From Tridacna crocea (taxonomy: Eukaryota; Mollusca; Bivalvia; Cardiida; Cardiidae): DNA of 64,000 nt. A model generated the notes under the pieces. It was not told the DNA's origin. It searched no databases and was given only the letters and a program-made list of their open reading frames with translations. Shown piece by piece: positions 13,301-21,099 of the stretch. Position 1 is the stretch's first letter; each line of letters starts with the position of its first letter. A program made the translations under genes and the position numbers. The stretch spans positions 43,682,728 through 43,746,727 of the forward strand of contig OX031069.1 of assembly GCA_943736015.1 (NCBI GenBank), read 5' to 3'.

Positions 13301-16300
13301 TCATCTGCTAAAGTGTTAAAATTTGGTCTAGTGTGAAAGTTTGTTACCTTGGACATGCAGGGTGTCCGTAAAGTAAGATAACACTTTTGTATATCTATAA
13401 TATGGCTTTAAGTATTAGATAAAGAGGTAGAAATAAACGTATACATATGTACATAAAATGTGCAAGTTTTTTGTGTGGTAATTTCAGTTAATTTTCTTAA
13501 CAATATGCACTTTAATACAGATTTCAAATCGGAAGTACCCATTGTCAATCACTTAGGATACATTCAAATATAAATGATATTGAGTTTACTTGACAGACTT
13601 TTAAACAACATGTCTGTGCTGTCTGGGTATGGATCGTAAACTGGCCTTTGACCTCAAAGTAATGCAAAGGAAGAAGTTACGCAGTTTGAGGTTGGGACTG
13701 AATGCAAGCCACAATGTTCAGCAATCTGTGACTTCCGGAATATCGTTTTGATATTATCCTATCACATATCATATAAAAAGTTTGTGACAGATTTAGATGT
13801 GGGTACCTTAGCACTATCCACCATCAACCATTTTTTTTGCCACGATATCTGTATGATTTTATCCCGACCGCGACTTGTGTGACTTCTTTCTGTGGGGTTA
13901 TGTGAAGTCAAAGGTCGACAATTCAAACCAGATAGCATAGATAGGTGGTTGAAGAACACTTAAAGTGAAATCAAGAAAATTGATATTGATAGGTATGCTG
14001 AAGTGATTGAAAAATTTATTCTGCATGTTTGGCAAGGAAAGAGAATAATCGGTCGTCACTTTGAAAACGTCATCAATTGTTAAAATGGCGCAAATGACTT
14101 TTAAATTAATATCTGTATAAAAACGCAAAATGTAATGAAAATCGGATTAAATTATCACACATAAAACATAAACGCTTTATTTAAATTTGTATGTATTTTT
14201 CACCCCGCTATCCTATATTTTAGGCCAAAATAATTGTAGATGTGGGAAAGTGTTACCTTAGTTTCAGGATACCCTGTACTTAAAATATGGAATTGTTAGT
14301 TGCAGGGCTAGTTAGATATTGAATCTTTTGTGATTTTTCTATATGATCTTTTTCCAGGAAGTCTAAAATATGAAATTGCTTTCCCCCTTGAAAATTCAGA
14401 AGCAGATAACCATTGCTTCACTTTATTTACAATCGCAAATTTAGGCCTACTGTCTTCTTTTCCAGCTTGCCAAAATGTGTAAATACGTTAAATATGAGAG
14501 AGGAACAGATACATGTTTTGGCATTTTTATCATAGTTTGGACTGTGTCCCGATTGTTCTGCTATCCATATTAGTAAGTATTATTCAACTCTTTACCAAAC
14601 GACCAAATGTTGAACCAGTCCAAATTAAAACCATTTGCAGATGACAAAATAAATGTGAATAAAAAATTTAAATTTGCTCTGGAATAGGTAGAAAACATTG
14701 TGGGAAAAGGAGAAAATGCTGGTTACCAGCATTTTCTCCTTTTCCCACAATGTTTTCAAAAGCTTTCTTTCTCAGGGTCGTTAAAAGTCGGAATTGTGTG
14801 GTAAAGAGTTAACTCTTTACCAAACAACACAATTTTAGACTTGCCACAATGGTAAGTTAGAATTAGTCTATGAAAGGGTAGGAAACATTGTAGGTATAGA
14901 AGAAAATATTGGTAACAAGCATTTCTCCATAAATCACAATATTTTCATAAGCCTTTCTGTCATATTATAAAAACGTTAGATTATTGGATAAGGGAAGAAT
15001 CTCTCTTTTTTTTTTTACAGTGTTTTATACTCAACGACGATAGAACCCTACTATTACTTGATCCAGAAGACGTTTTTCACCCACTGGTTCTTCAACGTAA
15101 TGCTCTATACTCTGATGGTACTACATATCATGTGGTCTTACAGCATATTTAGAATTGTTGTTAAAAAAGTCATAAGTGGACAGGTATGTGTATTTTTTTT
15201 CATAAACCCCACTTTAAGTGCCCAGACGTTGCTAGAACTTTTATTACAACGTCACCTAAAAAAACTGCGTATTTTCAGGATAAAGCACTAGAATCTGATT
15301 TAATCACATAACTTCCCGTTTTTAAAGTAATTTATCATACTACATAGAAATTTCTTGTAATCTGATTGGTTAACATGCTAGGAACATAATTATAGCATGT
15401 ACCCTGGCAAAAACCATGTAAAGCCCTTTTGAGTGCCCCGTAAACATCACTTGCAACACAACATCCAAAATGGCAGTGTCGATCTATCACCAGAATGCAC
15501 ATTTATGCACCAAGCTGCACGTTTTTGTGATGTCAGTTCCCAGTGACATTAGTTTTCATTGAATTGAGGCATTTCAATGAAAGGGAATTTCTACTTCGCC
15601 AGCATACTCGATTTGTGAGACTTAATACGCTTTGAAAGGGTATGACTTTGCAGTATAATAAATTTGTTGTACGGTCAGGTGGCAGGGGACTTGGAAACTT
15701 GTTCATGGCTGTGGTAAACCATGTTGCAACCTCGCCTTTGGCTCGGCACAAGATGATTAACCAGCTGTGAACAAGTTTCCAAGTCGCCTGCCACCTGACT
15801 GTATAACTAATAATTTTCTTTACAGATTTCCGCTTGGTACGGAAAACTCCCTTGTTTTCAATGTGAAAAAGTCTGTACAAATTGTTTGAGACAAAATTTT
15901 ATGATGTCATGGCCACATTATCTGACAACAGAATATTCAGCAAAATACTTAATCTTTTACCAGTTGAAAAATTTGGAAAGCATTTGCATAGGATGATTTC
16001 AATGTTGCTAAAATGGTGCAATTTCACTTTGACAGGGTAGAAAACATTGTTGGAAAAAAGAAAAAATGCTGGTTACCAGCATTTTCTACTTTTCCTACAA
16101 TGTTTCAAAAGGCTTCTTTCCCAGGGTCGTAAGTCGGCATTGTTTGGTAAAGGGTTAAATTTAATTTTCCAGGTGTAGTAGGTTTCTGACAAACTTTTTT
16201 ATAAATTAGTGTATTAATAGTTAGATGATTATTATAGAAAATTCTATCACCAGTCTTGACTTGCTCTACTATTAAACAGGTTGAAGATGTTCGCAGCGAC

Positions 16301-16387
16301 TCTTCAGAAGATCAAGACAGTGACAGTGAAGAAATCAACCACAAGAAAAAAAATGGTGTGCCCAATGGCTCCTCTGCAGCACAGTAA
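1138..16387 (+). CDS. CERS: Ceramide synthase, complete 10-exon gene (CerS5/6-like)
   Basis: Ceramide synthases N-acylate sphingoid bases with acyl-CoA in the ER membrane. Coding exons are 1138-1319, 2459-2588, 4066-4172, 5922-5979, 7647-7697, 9593-9688, 11000-11128, 14466-14572, 15021-15183 and 16280-16387. All introns are GT-AG, phases agree, and the sum is 1131 nt = 376 residues plus TAA, the usual family length. Seen in order: N-terminal segment starting MLEWIWDDEIWFPKE with an NVT sequon at residue 20; a first membrane segment near 44-60; a partial homeobox-like domain ending LTQRQIEIWFRKRKQRD (about 112-128); then the TLC/Lag1 domain with KPWLWETKYCW, ELAFYWSLVF and the Lag1 motif, including His216-His217 and His243-Asp244 with Asp247. 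The acidic tail RSDSSEDQDSDSEE looks like the phosphorylated C-terminus of animal CerS. The isoform is not resolved. The start was chosen because it gives the conserved N-terminus. Confidence 0.95.
1365..1594 (+). mobile_element. Family P MITE with matched arm changes
   Basis: TTAA at both ends. Both arms have TGTAGG / CCTACA instead of TGTGGG / CCCACA. Starts 46 bp after ceramide synthase exon 1. Confidence 0.85.
1635..1767 (-). mobile_element. Diverged relative of the TRIM LTR (5' part on the plus strand)
   Basis: Begins CTTACGAAC like the TRIM LTR, contains AAATGCAT and the tRNA-like block (GCGAATC B-box, TAGCTCAGTGG A-box on the minus strand) and continues into ATCTCCTCAATGCA. It is interrupted by a SINE at 1768-2066 and resumes at 2067-2098 with CAGGTATGGTATTTAA, matching the LTR's CAGGTATTGTATTTAA. 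Confidence 0.6.
1768..2066 (-). mobile_element. tRNA-derived SINE inserted in the LTR relative
   Basis: Flanked by 17-bp direct repeats CTCCTCAATGCATTGAT (1751-1767) and CTCCTCAATGCAGTGAT (2067-2083). The minus-strand head (about 2061-1979) can pair CCAGCC with GGCTGG and has TAGCTCAGTAGG and GGTTCCAATCC boxes. The body holds the GGTTCTTTAACGTGC core seen in marine invertebrate SINEs. Confidence 0.75.
2096..2387 (+). mobile_element. Family P MITE in the LTR relative
   Basis: Inserted at the TTAA of GGTATTTAA, where the intact TRIM LTR has GTATTTAAATCGG. The right arm is expanded and diverged and ends GGTAATGGGTCA. Confidence 0.7.
2459..2588 (+). CDS. CERS: Ceramide synthase coding exon 2
   Basis: Completes Gln61 and encodes residues 62-104, starting LVVEPVAVYCGVSTKKRP. 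The acceptor is ATTTTCAG, the donor GTAGGT. It encodes the loop into the homeobox-like region and ends in phase 0. Confidence 0.92.
2780..3470 (+). repeat. Possible dispersed element with G-rich and C-rich ends
   Basis: A G19 run at about 2980 and, at 3378-3425, GGGGGGCCCGGCCCCCCTGG then CCTACGGCCCTG. The same C-rich GTTCCTACGGCCCTG ending is common in marine invertebrate repeats (recollection). No coding signal. Confidence 0.35.
3534..3935 (-). mobile_element. Two family P MITEs abutting at one TTAA
   Basis: Copies 3534-3710 (one hairpin arm lost) and 3707-3935 share the TTAA at 3707-3710. Confidence 0.8.
4066..4172 (+). CDS. CERS: Ceramide synthase coding exon 3 (homeobox-like segment)
   Basis: Residues 105-139 plus two bases. 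Contains TLSKQTDLTQRQIEIWFRKR, the truncated homeobox-like helix typical of animal CerS2-6. The acceptor is TTTTTGCAG, the donor GTAAAT. Confidence 0.95.
4299..4526 (-). mobile_element. Family P MITE, GGTTTTTACGGGTCTGGAAT subtype
   Basis: TTAA at both ends. The arm ends GTTGGGAAAGGGTTAA. Same subtype as 8724, 31180 and 34565. Confidence 0.8.
4800..5870 (+). repeat. Degenerate minisatellite in ceramide synthase intron 3
   Basis: Roughly 60-bp units of the form CAGGCAACACCAAATTTATC, CATGGCAACTGTC and AATAAACA repeat about 17 times with much drift. No gene signal. Confidence 0.7.
5922..5979 (+). CDS. CERS: Ceramide synthase coding exon 4
   Basis: A 58-base exon completing codon 140 and giving WHLIFYGIAFVYGTVILWE, a membrane segment at the start of the TLC domain. 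Flanked by TTTCTTTCAG and GTAAGT. Confidence 0.93.
6014..6657. mobile_element. Three family P MITEs in a chain sharing TTAA sites
   Basis: 6014-6219 (-, core mostly deleted), 6216-6432 (-) and 6429-6657 (+). Each junction has one TTAA used by both neighbours. The last copy is full and near consensus. Confidence 0.85.
6718..6888 (+). mobile_element. Family P fragment
   Basis: Left arm through GGAGAAAATGCTGGTTTG, then a short tail; the right hairpin arm is missing. Confidence 0.6.
6968..7076 (-). mobile_element. Family P fragment
   Basis: GAAAGAAGCTTTTGAAAAG and TGTGGGAAATGGAGAAAATG; broken at AATCATGCTAGGGGGG. Confidence 0.55.
7382..7612 (+). mobile_element. Family P MITE
   Basis: TTAA at the left; right end GGGAAAGGGTTGG. 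About 36 bp before ceramide synthase exon 5, close to its branch-point region. Confidence 0.8.
7647..7697 (+). CDS. CERS: Ceramide synthase coding exon 5
   Basis: A 51-base, 17-codon exon, KPWLWETKYCWIGWPKQ, matching the KPW...CW..YP block of the family. Flanked by ATTTTAG and GTACGT. A family P MITE ends about 36 bp upstream. Confidence 0.94.
7850..8008 (+). repeat. CCTGTGTTAGAGACTACCTG repeat
   Basis: Alternating AACCTGTGTTAGAGACTACC, TTAAGAGACCAC and TAAGAGACCAATCTC units. A short related piece (GAGACCACCTGTGTTCAGAG) is at 11144. Confidence 0.45.
8010..8203 (-). mobile_element. Family P MITE, left end lost
   Basis: Starts mid-arm at TGTAAAGAAGCCATTTG; right TTAA at 8200. Confidence 0.7.
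8724..9141 (+). mobile_element. Two family P MITEs in direct orientation sharing a TTAA
   Basis: 8724-8952 is full length (hairpin intact) and abuts 8949-9141, which has lost one hairpin arm. Confidence 0.8.
9163..9391 (-). mobile_element. Family P MITE, full length
   Basis: 229 bp, TTAA at both ends, hairpin intact. About 200 bp before ceramide synthase exon 6. Confidence 0.85.
9398..9545. mobile_element. Family P fragments, rearranged
   Basis: GAAGCCTTCAGGAAAC then TTCCAAATTGAAAGCACTTG: pieces of two arms joined. Confidence 0.5.
9593..9688 (+). CDS. CERS: Ceramide synthase coding exon 6
   Basis: Residues 177-208, containing YWYYIIELAFYWSLVF and ending DHKRK. This is the conserved loop and membrane segment before the Lag1 motif. 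Flanked by TTTCTTTCAG and GTAAAA. Confidence 0.95.
9958..10380 (-). mobile_element. Truncated reverse copy of the 166-bp-unit element
   Basis: Two reversed units (TCAAGAAACATGGCTCTGGT at 9962 and 10129, 167 bp apart), then GGACCATAGCC on the complement and GGTGAGCAATCCAGGGCCAT at the end. Confidence 0.6.
10568..10915 (+). repeat. Dispersed repeat with GGGGGTATA ends
   Basis: Starts TATACGCCCCTCAATGTAG, has CTGTCTGT microsatellite-like sequence and ends GGTGGGGGTATAATCACGTT. TATACGCCC is the complement of the GGGCGTATA end at 40.23 kb, so the two may belong to one class. Confidence 0.4.
11000..11128 (+). CDS. CERS: Ceramide synthase coding exon 7 (Lag1 motif)
   Basis: Residues 209-251. Carries the catalytic Lag1 motif: MIVHHVATILL with the His pair 216/217, then GTLVLLVHDASD with His243, Asp244 and Asp247. 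All key residues are present, so the enzyme looks active. The donor is GTAAGT. Confidence 0.96.
11180..11845 (+). repeat. 41-bp minisatellite split by a MITE
   Basis: Units around AACACTGCTTTTAACAATG and TGTCAGTCATATAATTTG, in places paired into an 82-bp higher unit. A type B MITE (11538-11765) sits at a TTAA inside one unit and the array continues after it. Confidence 0.75.
11538..11765 (-). mobile_element. Family P MITE, type B core
   Basis: The core reads GAGAAATTGCTCG / CGAGCAATTTCTC instead of GAGAAAATGCTGG. Inserted at TTAA in a 41-bp minisatellite. Confidence 0.8.
12130..12888 (+). mobile_element. Tandem-core element of another family
   Basis: Bounded by CTCACCTGAGCACAATTAAA and CTCAGGTGAGCACTCTAGGG. 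Inside, CTCATGAAACT units recur at about 12411, 12542 and 12691. The GGGCCAATGGCTCTCTTGTT end resembles the neighbours at 10.3 and 32.9 kb. Confidence 0.5.
12889..13120 (+). mobile_element. Family P MITE
   Basis: TTAA at both ends. One arm has GAGGGAAAAGG against CCTTTTCCCAC, an unmatched change. Confidence 0.82.
13358..14276 (+). pseudogene. Dead mariner-type transposon in a ceramide synthase intron
   Basis: Ends are imperfect inverted repeats: CAGGGTGTCCGTAAAGTAAG on the left and, on the complement, CAGGGTATCCTGAAACTAAG on the right, both continuing to ATAACAC or GTAACAC. Plus-strand translation near 13874 reads RDLCDFFLWGYVKSKV, the third catalytic-Asp region of mariner-type transposases, followed by stops and, later, IGRHFENVI. 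At 919 bp it lacks much of the transposase. Confidence 0.75.
14466..14572 (+). CDS. CERS: Ceramide synthase coding exon 8
   Basis: Residues 252-286 plus two bases: LAKMCKYVKYERGTDTCFGI and a membrane segment ending SRLFCYPY. Flanked by TTTTCCAG and GTAAGT. The intron before it holds a dead mariner element. Confidence 0.93.
14584..14993 (+). mobile_element. Two family P MITEs in direct orientation sharing a TTAA
   Basis: 14584-14812 is full length; 14809-14993 is decayed. Ends 27 bp before ceramide synthase exon 9. Confidence 0.75.
15021..15183 (+). CDS. CERS: Ceramide synthase coding exon 9
   Basis: Completes codon 287 and encodes residues 288-341, including FFTHWFFNVMLYTLMVLHIM, the last TLC membrane region, and ending KKVISGQ. 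The acceptor has a long T tract; the donor is GTATGT. Confidence 0.94.
15640..15812. mobile_element. Palindromic element in ceramide synthase intron 9
   Basis: CAGGTGGCAGGGGACTTGGA and CTTGTTCA pair with TGAACAAG and TCCAAGTCGCCTGCCACCTG. The centre is CCTCGCCTTTGGCTCGGC. Confidence 0.65.
15949..16158 (+). mobile_element. Family P MITE
   Basis: TTAA at both ends; the core is imperfect (TGTTGGAAAAAAG). Confidence 0.75.
16280..16387 (+). CDS. CERS: Ceramide synthase coding exon 10 (C-terminal tail)
   Basis: 35 residues plus TAA: VEDVRSDSSEDQDSDSEE then a polar end. The acidic serine-rich tail fits casein kinase 2 sites described for animal CerS. An ATTAAA lies at 16417 and an AATAAA inside the MITE that starts 104 bp after the stop; either could serve for polyadenylation. 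Confidence 0.92.
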   Translation, partial: VEDVRSDSSEDQDSDSEEINHKKKNGVPNGSSAAQ

Positions 16388-16490
16388 TCCTCCTTGCATT
16401 GGCTGGTCCCCGGACCATTAAACCTATGTCATAATTTGGCAAAATGATTCATCATTTGATTGTATTGTAGTTAAATGCTGTTTTAACAAC

Positions 16491-16719
16491 TTAACTCTTT
16501 ACCACACGAGAAAATTTTAGACTGGTCCAAATTGAAAGCATTTGCAGACGACAAAATAAAGGTGACTGAAAAATTGAAATTTGTTCTGGGAAGGGTAGAA
16601 AACACTGTGGGAAAAGGAGAAAATGCTGGTTACCAGCATTTTCTCCTTTTCCCACAGTGTTTTCAAAAGGCTTCTTTCTCAGGGGCGTCAAAAGTAGGGA
16701 TTGTGTGGTAATGGGTTAA
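16491..16719 (+). mobile_element. Family P MITE in ceramide synthase 3' flank
   Basis: Full 229 bp, TTAA at both ends, perfect hairpin: a good reference copy. Starts 104 bp after the stop codon and carries AATAAA at about 16554. Confidence 0.88.
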
Positions 16720-16729
16720 GTCATATGGC

Positions 16730-16935
16730 ATTCAGTGCACCAAGGCATATGTTTCCAGGCTTTCTCACACCAATACCGACACAACTTTCTATCCAAGTGA
16801 CCGACTACTTTTATCACATGCATCAGAGATAAGAGGCGAAAAATCGACAAAAAAGAGAGTTTGCCTCAGCAGGGTAGCAAACTCACAACCACCAGGTCAC
16901 AAGTTGGATACTCAATCTGGCCAGGCTTTGTAAAT
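16730..16935 (-). mobile_element. SINE-like fragment related to 22.3 kb and 58.1 kb
   Basis: Contains CACCAATACCGACACAACTT, repeated nearly exactly at about 58.09 kb, then a tRNA-like tail (CACAACCACCAGGTCACAAG). It follows the ceramide synthase 3' end. Confidence 0.4.
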
Positions 16936-17049
16936 TCAATGACTGTGAACTCTGTACCAGATGACAAAATGTTAGACTTGTCTAAAGATAAAGCCTTTAC
17001 CGAAGGCATTTGAAATATTTAAAATATTGCTATTTTTCTTGGATAAGGT

Positions 17050-17215
17050 AGTCCGGATAGCTTTTGGTGTGGTACAGGACTTGAGAACAGGAGGTCCCTC
17101 GTTCACTCCTAGGCTCAGCCAGTTTCTTTTTCGAGGAAAGATGATAGTCATTTTGACAAGATTCATTCCTCTCTCACCTCTGACCATTGTTTTTTCAACG
17201 ATGTTTATGTGGGAA
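17050..17215 (+). mobile_element. SINE-like fragment
   Basis: TACAGGACTTGAGAACAG...CTCATTCCTCTCTCA-type sequence; a sister copy is at about 25950-26110, where the B-box-like GTTTGAATCCC is better kept. The two share order and spacing. Confidence 0.4.
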
Positions 17216-17228
17216 AGTAGCCTTTGGC

Positions 17229-17454
17229 TTAACTCTTTACCTCACGAGAAAAATTAAGACCGGTCCAAATTTAAAGCATTTGCAGACGGCAAAATAAAAT
17301 CGACTGAAAAAATGAAATTTTTGCTGGGAAGGGTAGAAAACACTGTGGTAAAAGGAGAAAATGCTGATTACCAGCATTTTGTCCTTTTCCCACATTTTCA
17401 AAATGCTTCTTTCTCGGGGGCGTCAAAAGTAGGGATTGTGTGGTAATGGGTTAA
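17229..17454 (+). mobile_element. Family P MITE
   Basis: TTAA at both ends; hairpin slightly damaged (TTGTCCTTTTCCC). Confidence 0.8.
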
Positions 17455-17567
17455 AAAGAATATTGTGTGGAATACTGTTGTAAGAAACTCCAGGAAAGCA
17501 TGAATAGGTGCACTGGCTCCCATGATATAACTGAAATACTGTTTAAAATGCATTAAATATCATACAA

Positions 17568-17812
17568 TTAACTCTTTAGCCAACAACAAAATATGTATTG
17601 GACTAGTCCAAAATTGAAAGTATTTGCAAATAAGAAAATAAACGTGATCAAAAATTGAAATTTAATATGGAAAATACAAAAAGAGAGTCGTAAACATTGT
17701 GGGAAAAGGAGAAAATGCTGGTTACCAGCATTTTCTCCTTTTTCCCACAATGTTTTCAAAGGTTTTCTTTCTCAGGATTGTCGGAAGTCGGGATTGTGTG
17801 GTAAAGAGTGAA
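17568..17812 (+). mobile_element. Family P MITE
   Basis: Left TTAA intact; right end GTAAAGAGTGAA. Core intact with an extra T. Confidence 0.75.
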
Positions 17813-17908
17813 GTTTTTTTTCTGAGAGTTGTTAAAGTCGGGATTTGGCGGTATAAAGAGCCAATCAGTCTCAAGTCCTATTCTCTACCAACTAGGCTAC
17901 AGGGGTAT

Positions 17909-18137
17909 TTAACCCATTACCACACAATCCCTACTTTTGACGCCCCTGAGAAAGAAGCCTTTTGAAAACACTGTAGGAAAAGGAGAAAATGCTGGTAACC
18001 AGCATTTTCTCCTTTTCCCACAGTGTTTTCTACCCTTCCCAGAACAAATTTCAATTTTTCAGACACCTTTATTTTGTCGTCTGCAAATACTTTCAATTTG
18101 AACCAGTCTAAAATTTTCTCATGTGGTAAAGAGGTAA
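17909..18137 (-). mobile_element. Family P MITE
   Basis: Left TTAA intact; right end AAGAGGTAAA. One arm has TGTAGG without a partner change. Confidence 0.8.
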
Positions 18138-18165
18138 AGTATCATAAGATAAGGGGATGTTGGTT

Positions 18166-18398
18166 TTAACTCTTTCCTAAACAACAAATTTTTGGACTGT
18201 ACTGGTCCAAATTCAAAGCATCTGCAGACAACAAATTAAACCTTGGTAATTTGGTGATTTCTGTCTTCGATAGGGTAGAGAACATTGTGGGAAAAGGAGA
18301 AAATGCTGGTTACTATCATTTTCTCCTTTCTCACAATGTTTTCTATAGGTTTTTTTCTTAGGGTTGTTAAAAGTTAAGATTGTGTGGTTAAGAGTTAA
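18166..18398 (+). mobile_element. Family P MITE
   Basis: TTAA at both ends; the core has lost pairing at TTACTATCATTTTC. Confidence 0.75.
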
Positions 18399-18492
18399 CC
18401 AGCAACTGTTCCTTGTTCCACAATATTTTCAACAATTGTCTACCACAAGGGCTGAAGACGTTTTCTATGTACAGCAGTTTATGGATTGATTA

Positions 18493-18898
18493 TACCTTTA
18501 CCACACAATGACGAGTTTTAACGACTCTGAGGAGAAAGGCTTTTGAAAACATTGGGGGAAAAGGAGAAAAATGTGAAAAACCAGAGCATTTTCTCCTTTT
18601 TCAACAATGTTTTCTACCTTGTCAATGACAAAGCAGTGCATCTGAGCCACAGTTAACGTTTTACCACACAATCCTGACTTTTAACGACTCTGAGAAAGAA
18701 GCCTTTTAAAAACATTGTTGGAAAAGGAGAAAATGCGGGTAACCGGCATTTTCTCCTTTTCCCACAACATTCTTTACTCTTCCCAAACGAAATTTCAATT
18801 TTTCAGTCACATTTTTTGTGTGGTAAGAGGTTAAATTGTCACCTGCAAATTCTTACAAGTTAGACAAGGTAAAAACTTTTTCTCGAGTGGTAAAGGGC
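18493..18898 (-). mobile_element. Family P MITE interrupted by another family P MITE
   Basis: The outer copy runs to GAGCCACAG, then TTAA, the inner copy 18653-18834, TTAA, then ATTGTCACCTGCAAATTC continues the outer copy to about 18898. Both are in the same orientation. Confidence 0.8.
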
Positions 18899-19138
18899 AA
18901 TACAAATACAGCCTGTTGCACCATTGCTCTTTCATTTTATATAAGAACCATTTGAGCTCATTGTGATAATTGCTCAAAACATGCAAGTTTTTCCATATAT
19001 CATGATGTTTGACCATATCTACATTCGAGGTTTGTATGACTATGCACTCTTTACCTTTTGAAAAAATACAAGACTTTTCCAACATGGAAAGAATCTGCAG
19101 ATAAATGAACTGAATTGTAGCTGAGAGTTGGAGATTAT

Positions 19139-19494
19139 TCATCTCACCCTTTACCAAACAATCCCTGGTTTTTACGACGCTGAGAAAGAAGCCTTTTGAA
19201 AACACTGTGAAAAAAGGAGAAAATGCTGCATTCTCCTTTTCACACAATGTTTTCTACCCTGCTGGAAACAAATTTCAATTTTTGAGTTGTGTTTATTTTG
19301 TCATCTGCAAGTGATTTCAATTTGGACCAGTCTAAATTTTTTGTTGTTTGGTAAAGAATTAAAGACATTGTGTGAAAAGAGAATGTGCACAAAATCTGCA
19401 TTTTCTCTTTTTACCACAATATTTTCAAAATCTTTTTTATGGGGGGGGGGGGGGAACGGTGTTGTTAAAACAGAATTACTTGGTAAAGAATTAA
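19139..19494. mobile_element. Family P MITE (19139-19362) plus a decayed fragment
   Basis: The first is (-) with a shortened core (AAAATGCTGCATTCTCC). The second has TGTGTGAAAAGAGAATG and a G14 run. Confidence 0.65.
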
Positions 19495-19671
19495 AATTTT
19501 AAGGAAGACTTCCATGTTGGCAGCCTTAAATTTTTGCCAGTATGGTAAAAGGGGCGTATGATAAACTATTACCTTAGCCATGCTCTGATAAAAGGGAAGT
19601 TAGTGCATCTTTGCAATGAATTGTACTTAGCCAAGTCATAAACTAAAGACATTAAATCCAGTTTGGTTAGG

Positions 19672-19912
19672 TTATTTCCGTATATCTATCGTCGCTACCA
19701 GTTGCCTATCTGAGCGGTGCCCCCAGAAGATGGTTAGCTGTTACAGGGGATGATGCAAGGATACGGGTCGAAACTACTGAGAGGTTCGCCTGGTTCTTTA
19801 ACGTGCTTGGCATATAGCACCGTCACACGGGACCTCGGTTTAATGTCTCATTCGAAGGCCTATTAGTAATTTTAGTTGGCCAGCCGGAGATTCAAATTCA
19901 CAACCTGTGACA
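19672..19912 (-). mobile_element. Second SINE copy of the same family
   Basis: Matches 1790-2000: TATCTATCGTCGCTACCAG, the TGGTTCTTTAACGTGC core and GGGACCTCGG. The tRNA-like head is truncated at 19912, where a family P fragment begins. Confidence 0.7.
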
Positions 19913-19914
19913 AC

Positions 19915-20709
19915 CAGAAACATTGTGTTAAATGCTGGTTACCAGCATTTTCTCCTTTTCCCACAATGTTATTTCCATGCTGCTGGAAACAAATTTCCAA
20001 TTTTTGAGCTACGTTCATTTTGTCATCTGCAAGTGCTTTCACTTTGGACCGGTCTAAAATTTTCAATCCCCGGTTTTTATGACCCTGAGATAGAAGCCTT
20101 TTAAAAGCATTGTGGGAAAAGAAGAAAATGCTGATAACCAGCATTTTCTCCTTTTCCCGCAATGATTTCCATTTTTTGAGTACGTTCATTTTGTCGTCTG
20201 CAAGTGCTTTCAATTTGGACCAGTCTAAAATTTGTCATTTGGTACAGAATTTACCCTTTACCAAACAATCCCTGGTTTTAACGACCCCGAGGTAGAAGCC
20301 TTATGAAAACATTGTGGGAATAGGAAAAAATGCTGGTAACCAGCATTTTCTCATTTTCCCACAATGTTTTCTATCCAGCTGGAAACAAATTTCAAGTTTT
20401 TGAGTTGTGTTTCTTTTGTTGTCTGAAAGTGCTTTCAGTTTTGACCAGTCTAAAAATTTGTCATTTGGTAAAGAGTTACAGTAACTCTTTACACAACGAC
20501 AAAACTATAGACTGGTCCAAATTGAAAGCATTTGCAGACGACAAAGTGAATGTGACTAAACAATTGAAGTTTGTATAAGAAGGGAAGAAAACATTGTGGG
20601 AAAAGAAAAAAAATGCTGGTTACCAGCATTTCCTCCTTTTCCCACAATGCTTTCAAAAGGCTTCTTTCTTGGGGTCATTAAAAGTCGGGGTTTTGTGATA
20701 AAGAGTTAA
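19915..20709. mobile_element. Cluster of four family P MITEs
   Basis: 19915-20075 (-, left end cut at the SINE), 20066-20252 (-, right part complete), 20249-20479 (-) and 20479-20709 (+). The last two form a head-to-head pair about GTTACAGTAAC. Confidence 0.75.
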
Positions 20710-20870
20710 AGAGGTAGAGTGGACCTCAGACAAACACAGGATTTACTAAGCGCATAAAAGTTTGATCCTTTTCATCTTGGGTGGATCCTTTTAGCAGATG
20801 CATTAAGTTCCTTTTTCACAGAGTGTGTCCTTACGGTTTTATTGCTTCTCATGCTCACTCATTCCATTGA

Positions 20871-21099
20871 TTAAACTTTACCACACAATCCCTACTTTTG
20901 ACGCCCCTGAGAAAGAAGCCTTTTGAAAACACTGTGGGAAAAGGAGAAAATGCTGGTAACCAGCATTTTCTCCATTTCCCACAGTGTTTTCTACCCTTCC
21001 CAAAACAAATTTCAATTTTTCAGTCACCTTTATTTTGTCGCCTGCAAAATGCTTTCAATTTGGACCAGTCTAAAACTTTCTCGTGTGGTAAAGAGTTAA
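20871..21099 (-). mobile_element. Family P MITE, full length
   Basis: 229 bp, TTAA at both ends, hairpin with one mismatch (TCTCCATTTCCC). Confidence 0.85.
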
